From: JAHEKD01 sp965204695
Lineage (GTDB): Bacteria > Pseudomonadota > Gammaproteobacteria > Arenicellales > JAHEKD01
Assembly (NCBI GenBank): GCA_965204695.1
Contig: OZ242007.1
Span: 1,426,001-1,490,000, forward strand
DNA: 64,000 nt
Reading direction: 5' to 3'
Under the pieces are notes generated by a model, which worked only from the letters and a program-made list of their open reading frames with translations, made no database searches and was not told where the DNA came from. How positions within the stretch are numbered: the stretch's first letter is position 1; every line of letters begins with the position of its first letter. Positions 60,168 through 64,000 of the stretch are shown here, in pieces. The position numbers and the translations under genes were made by a program.

Positions 60168-61448
60168 ATGCGCAAAATCGATCCAAACCAACTTTTAAAC
60201 TTCATCAAAGCCTCACCAACACCGTTCCACGCAACTGCCTCGATTACTGAACAGTTACAACAAGCTGGTTACCATCAGCTCAATGAAGCCGATTCATGGA
60301 CTCTTCAAACAGCAGGCAAATATTGGGTTAGCCGTAACGATTCTTCAATTATTGCGTTTCAATTACCAGCCGGCTCAGTAATCGAAAAGGGCTTGACGAT
60401 GATTGGCGCTCATACTGACAGCCCTTGCCTAAAACTAAAACCATTACCCGAGAAAACCAGCGAAGATTACTTCCAAACGGGTATTGAAGTTTATGGTGGT
60501 GCTCTGCTAAATCCATGGTTTGATCGGGATCTTTCTCTTGCCGGGCGAGTGACTTACAGCGATAACAAAAAAAATATTAAAAGCACCTTGATTGACCTGC
60601 AAGACGTAATTGCGACTATTCCATCGTTGGCTATCCATCTTGATCGCGAGGCAAACAAATCGCGTACTGTGAATGCACAATTGCATTTACCACCCGTATG
60701 GTTTCAAACTAAAGGTAAAGAATTCGATTTTCGCGATTTGCTTAAGCGATTGCTAAACAGGAAAAAACTGGTTGACGACATCGGGCAAATTTTAGATTTC
60801 GAACTGTATTATTACGATACTCAAAGTCCAGCCGTTATCGGTCTGAATAATGAATTTATCGCCAGTGCCAGGCTTGACAACCTTTTAAGTTGTTTTGTTG
60901 GCCTGCAAGCCGTAAAAACCACCCCTAAATCAAAAGGTGCTCTATTGGTTTGCACGGATCATGAAGAAATCGGCAGCAGCTCAGCCTGTGGTGCTAATGG
61001 ACCGTTTTTAGACAGCGTATTAAAACGCATCGGCCAAACCGAAGAAAATACTCAACGCTTAATTCATAACTCCAAATTGATTTCCGTAGATAATGCACAT
61101 GGCATTCACCCTAATTATACTGACAAGCACGATCCACAACATAAACCTTTAATCAATCAAGGTCCGGTAATCAAGGTCAACGCTAATCAACGTTATGCGA
61201 CTAACAGCGAAACAGCAGGCTGGTTCCGACATATTTGCCAGAGCAATAAAATTCCCGTGCAATCCATCGCTGTTCGCAGCGACATGGGCTGTGGTTCAAC
61301 TATCGGGCCAATCACTGCAAGCAAAATCGGCGTTCGCACTATCGATATCGGCGTGCCACAACTTGCTATGCACTCAATCCGTGAGTTTGCGGGTGTGGAT
61401 GATATTAATCATCTTTATAAGGCATTAACAAAAGCAATTTCTAACTAG
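60168..61448 (+). CDS. apeB: M18-family aminopeptidase
   Basis: 426 residues, normal length. Metal ligands in MIGAHTDSPCLKLKP (His), ARLDNLLSCFVGL (Asp), CTDHEEIGSSSACGA (Glu, Glu) and the C-terminal QLAMHSIREFAG (His). Cytosolic zinc aminopeptidase removing acidic or other N-terminal residues. Start ATG 60168. Confidence 0.94.
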   Translation: MRKIDPNQLLNFIKASPTPFHATASITEQLQQAGYHQLNEADSWTLQTAGKYWVSRNDSSIIAFQLPAGSVIEKGLTMIGAHTDSPCLKLKPLPEKTSEDYFQTGIEVYGGALLNPWFDRDLSLAGRVTYSDNKKNIKSTLIDLQDVIATIPSLAIHLDREANKSRTVNAQLHLPPVWFQTKGKEFDFRDLLKRLLNRKKLVDDIGQILDFELYYYDTQSPAVIGLNNEFIASARLDNLLSCFVGLQAVKTTPKSKGALLVCTDHEEIGSSSACGANGPFLDSVLKRIGQTEENTQRLIHNSKLISVDNAHGIHPNYTDKHDPQHKPLINQGPVIKVNANQRYATNSETAGWFRHICQSNKIPVQSIAVRSDMGCGSTIGPITASKIGVRTIDIGVPQLAMHSIREFAGVDDINHLYKALTKAISN

Positions 61449-61537
61449 TTCGATATTTATCATTTATAGCGGTTCATAAAACTAACAAACTAAGATAAAA
61501 TTCAAGGATTACAATTATTTAACCTTAGATTGGGGTA

Positions 61538-62299
61538 ATGATTCAGCGAACTCTATTAGTTTTTGTTGTGTATTTTTATATTGTTTTCAGTTTTGCTGCT
61601 GAAACCACTCTAGAAAATGAGAATCTAAAGAAAACTGGTGAAAAACCAAAAATAATCCTTATCGAGCCTGATGTTGAACTAGCACAGGTATTAGCGAGCG
61701 GCGCAACTGAGACCCGCGCTGACTGGAGCGAAGCGGGAATGGAGAACACAGAATATTGGATCAAGGAATACTTCTCCAAAAATGATTTGGACTTTGATAA
61801 TTATTCTATTCCTGATGGTGAAGCATTTAATAGACAAAGACAAATCAGAGCACTACACCGTGCTGTTGGGATATCCATTCTCAATAACCAAACTGTACCA
61901 CTTCCGACTAAAGAGAATTTCAACTGGACCCTTGGCAAGGGGGCAGATACATTAGGGCAGGATGGTGCCGACTATGGGTTGTTCATATACCTCAGGAGAG
62001 GTTATGGAACTGGAGGACGTATTGCCTTATCTGTAGCAACCACGGTGTTATTCGGAGCTGTCCCTGTTGTCAGTTATCAATTTGCATTCGCAAGTCTTGT
62101 TGATCTTGAGACCGGAAAGATTGTTTGGTTCAATGATCTTAAACAAACAGTCGGCGATCTTCGAAAACAAGAAGGAGCCGAAAAGACTATTCGAGCATTA
62201 TTAACGGAATTTCCCCAACTAAATCTACCTAAAGTCGCATTAGGCGAAAAAACACTAGAAAGCGTTGAAGCTTCGGGTGGTAATTGTGTTTCATGTTAA
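61538..62299 (+). CDS. exported hypothetical protein
   Basis: 253 residues. N-terminal signal peptide (MIQRTLLVFVVYFYIVFSFA-A). Central GADTLGQDGADYGLFIYLRR and GYGTGGRIALSVATTVLFGA suggest a periplasmic lipoprotein-like partner domain. The end reads SGGNCVSC, with two Cys in the last four residues. Unknown function. Overlaps the following M48 gene by 7 bp, suggesting they work together in the envelope. Confidence 0.75.
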   Translation: MIQRTLLVFVVYFYIVFSFAAETTLENENLKKTGEKPKIILIEPDVELAQVLASGATETRADWSEAGMENTEYWIKEYFSKNDLDFDNYSIPDGEAFNRQRQIRALHRAVGISILNNQTVPLPTKENFNWTLGKGADTLGQDGADYGLFIYLRRGYGTGGRIALSVATTVLFGAVPVVSYQFAFASLVDLETGKIVWFNDLKQTVGDLRKQEGAEKTIRALLTEFPQLNLPKVALGEKTLESVEASGGNCVSC

Positions 62300-63438
62300 A
62301 TAAAACAAAATTCTGGCTAACCGTTTGTTTAATTGCCGCAAGTTTTGCAATCACTGGTTGCCATACAACCAATGTTGCAGATATTAAACCAGGAGAGCGC
62401 CCTGCATCTGATACGGATATTGGTGGTTTATGGTATCAAGTTGAAAAAATTGAAAAACAAATTAAAAACTCTCCCAGTCGCATTCGAGACCCAGAATTAA
62501 ATCAATATATCTACGATATAGTCTGTGACGTTGCAGGTGAATTTTGTTCTGATATACGTGTTTATATTGTTGACGTCCCTGCTTTTAATGCTTCTATGTA
62601 CCCAAATGGAATGATGATCGTCTGGTCAGGCTTTTTACTACGTGCCCAAACAAAAGATCAAGTCGCAAGTGTCATAGGCCACGAAGTGGGACATTACGTC
62701 AAACAGCATTCTCTAAAACAAATGCGTAGTGCCAAAAACCTAAATAATCTTTTGCTTGGAATTGGTATGGTTTCTTCAACTGGAGGTTTAGTTAGTTCTC
62801 TAGCTGGAGGCGCCCTTTTTTACAAGTTCAGTCGTGATCATGAACGGGAATCTGATGAGTACGGATTGAATCGCCTGAAAGAGCTTGGCTTGAATCCTAA
62901 GGCCGCAGCCCAAATCTGGATTCTGGTCCAGGAAGAAGCTCGTCAATACCCTAAAAGCAATCAACCATTTTATTTGTCAACTCATCCTAGTACTAGGGAA
63001 AGGATAAAAAACCTGGGCGGATCTGAAGATATGGAATTATCAAAACCTGATCCAGAATATCTCGCTTTAATAGAAAAACACTACCCTAAATGGCTGAAAC
63101 GTGAAATTTCTAAACGCAGTTACAACTCTAGTGAGGTTGTCTTAAATCGACTAGCCAAAGCTAACCCAAATAATGCTATGGTTAACTTTTATCAGGCTGA
63201 ACTCTATCGTCGCCGAAATGAAGAAAAAGATTTGGAAAAAGCTAACGAACACTACTTATCTGCAATAAGACTCGGCTACCAAAATCCAAAAATTTACAAA
63301 AAGTTGGCAGAACTAAGTATTAAGAGAAATTCAAACAACCAAGCCATTGATAACTACCAAAAATATATCGAATTTGGTGGGCTTCCGATTGCTGAACAGC
63401 AAACAATTGAACAAAAAATTCTTAATCTAAGGAATTAA
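62293..63438 (+). CDS. M48-family lipoprotein metalloprotease
   Basis: 381 residues from ATG 62293. Lipobox AITGCHTT near residue 21. HExxH zinc motif in VIGHEVGHYVKQH; third ligand Glu in RESDEYGLNRL. C-terminal TPR-like helices from about 280 (NPNNAMVNFYQAELYRRRNE). Resembles LoiP/BepA-type outer-membrane quality-control proteases, but shorter than BepA. Middle gene of a three-gene envelope module. Confidence 0.88.
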   Translation: MLNKTKFWLTVCLIAASFAITGCHTTNVADIKPGERPASDTDIGGLWYQVEKIEKQIKNSPSRIRDPELNQYIYDIVCDVAGEFCSDIRVYIVDVPAFNASMYPNGMMIVWSGFLLRAQTKDQVASVIGHEVGHYVKQHSLKQMRSAKNLNNLLLGIGMVSSTGGLVSSLAGGALFYKFSRDHERESDEYGLNRLKELGLNPKAAAQIWILVQEEARQYPKSNQPFYLSTHPSTRERIKNLGGSEDMELSKPDPEYLALIEKHYPKWLKREISKRSYNSSEVVLNRLAKANPNNAMVNFYQAELYRRRNEEKDLEKANEHYLSAIRLGYQNPKIYKKLAELSIKRNSNNQAIDNYQKYIEFGGLPIAEQQTIEQKILNLRN

Positions 63439-63442
63439 TAGC

Positions 63443-64000
63443 ATGCTAAGAATTCTCAAAATTTCACTGGTATTAACAGTATTGCTTTTGTCTGGTTGCC
63501 AAACATTCAAAGCTGTCGATCCGAATCAACCCACGAAGCTCGGCAATATTGAAATTAAAACTGAACGCCAATGGTCACAATACAATTCCTTAGATAAAAC
63601 CGTGAGAATTCTCACCCGTGATGGCATTTTATTGAACGTAGTTAGCGTCATTAATGTCAAAGACGGACAACATATTTATAAGCAAAGAGTTACTGAACGT
63701 AACAAAGGGTTTAAGTTCGATAAATCAATGACTCTACAAGAAGCAGCTGAGCTTTATTTGGATGCCTTAAATGTCTCTGCCCATAATATCGAAATGTTAG
63801 ATGAAACAGAACGAACAGTATCCAATAATGAGGCCATTAAACTCGAATATATTTATGACACTGAATCTGGACTAACCTACCACCAAATGGCTTTAATCAT
63901 TAAACATGGCAATCAAATCGATATCCTTAATTGCTTCGCACCCCAGGAACACTACTATCCCTTATTAGAAAACGAGTTCAATTCGATCATCAATAGTGCA
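63443..64000 (+). CDS. hypothetical lipoprotein (runs off the right end)
   Basis: 186 residues visible from ATG 63443. Lipobox LLLSGCQT near residue 20 and a following domain without recognised motif (DGILLNVVSVINVKDGQHIY). Four bp after the M48 gene, same strand, so third gene of that unit. No stop before the window ends. Confidence 0.8.
   Translation, partial: MLRILKISLVLTVLLLSGCQTFKAVDPNQPTKLGNIEIKTERQWSQYNSLDKTVRILTRDGILLNVVSVINVKDGQHIYKQRVTERNKGFKFDKSMTLQEAAELYLDALNVSAHNIEMLDETERTVSNNEAIKLEYIYDTESGLTYHQMALIIKHGNQIDILNCFAPQEHYYPLLENEFNSIINSA

Overview
The window is a chromosomal segment of a gammaproteobacterium. The backbone at the right end (50.5-64 kb) is the arrangement tRNA-Lys / cpoB-pal-tolB-tolA-tolR-tolQ-ybgC / ruvB-ruvA-ruvC / yebC that is usual in that class, and it is AT-leaning. 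Genus cannot be fixed from the sequence. The presence of a DMSP lyase and betaine-type transporters suggests a marine or osmolyte-rich habitat (inference).

Almost everything left of the tRNA is accessory DNA. A 46-bp copy of the tRNA-Lys 3' half at 1332-1377 repeats the intact gene at 50458-50503 with one mismatch, and a tyrosine integrase with an excisionase-like partner lies directly beside the tRNA. I read 1378-50503 as a roughly 49-kb genomic island integrated at tRNA-Lys. DNA to the left of the repeat (ParB/RepB-like gene pair, the C-terminal remnant of a related integrase, an inverted 14-nt piece of tRNA-Lys) looks like a second, tandem element at the same site.

Island layout: (a) 1.5-5.0 kb: vapBC toxin-antitoxin, a DsbA-like/GST pair with a divergent HxlR regulator, and a GFA-family protein. 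(b) 5.1-17.8 kb: a visibly GC-richer block, all on the minus strand, for methylated-osmolyte and threonine/glycine catabolism: XRE-cupin regulator, kbl, tdh, MttB-family methyltransferase, BCCT transporter, glycine-betaine-type binding protein, SDR, dimethylglycine-dehydrogenase-like GcvT protein and DMSP lyase dddP. It carries scars of a second kbl and a second mttB. (c) 17.9-20.1 kb: threonine synthase plus an uncharacterised P-loop protein. (d) 20.4-28.9 kb: an unassigned catabolic cluster (Tat-exported binding protein, DUF2165-like membrane protein, FAD oxidase, cytosine-deaminase-like amidohydrolase, creatininase-family, RidA, quinone-reductase-like and MlrC/M81 proteins). (e) 29-35 kb: hypothetical genes, damaged integrases and an MNT/HepT toxin-antitoxin pair whose antitoxin carries an N-terminal winged helix. 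(f) 35.2-46.8 kb: nested mobile DNA: ISL3 fragment, intact IS3, an IS3 copy split by an intact IS21-type element with an 8-bp target duplication, then a radC gene interrupted within its JAMM-motif codons by both a trio-recombinase (RIT) element and a group II intron. (g) 46.9-50.5 kb: a serine-recombinase-type protein lacking its catalytic domain, small DNA-binding proteins, integrase and tRNA.

The working picture is a metabolic island: DMSP and betaines are imported, DddP cleaves DMSP to acrylate plus DMS, the SDR may handle a 3-hydroxy-acid product, the MttB/GcvT proteins may demethylate betaine-type compounds, and tdh/kbl turn threonine into glycine. Beyond DddP, Tdh and Kbl these assignments are by family and neighbourhood only.
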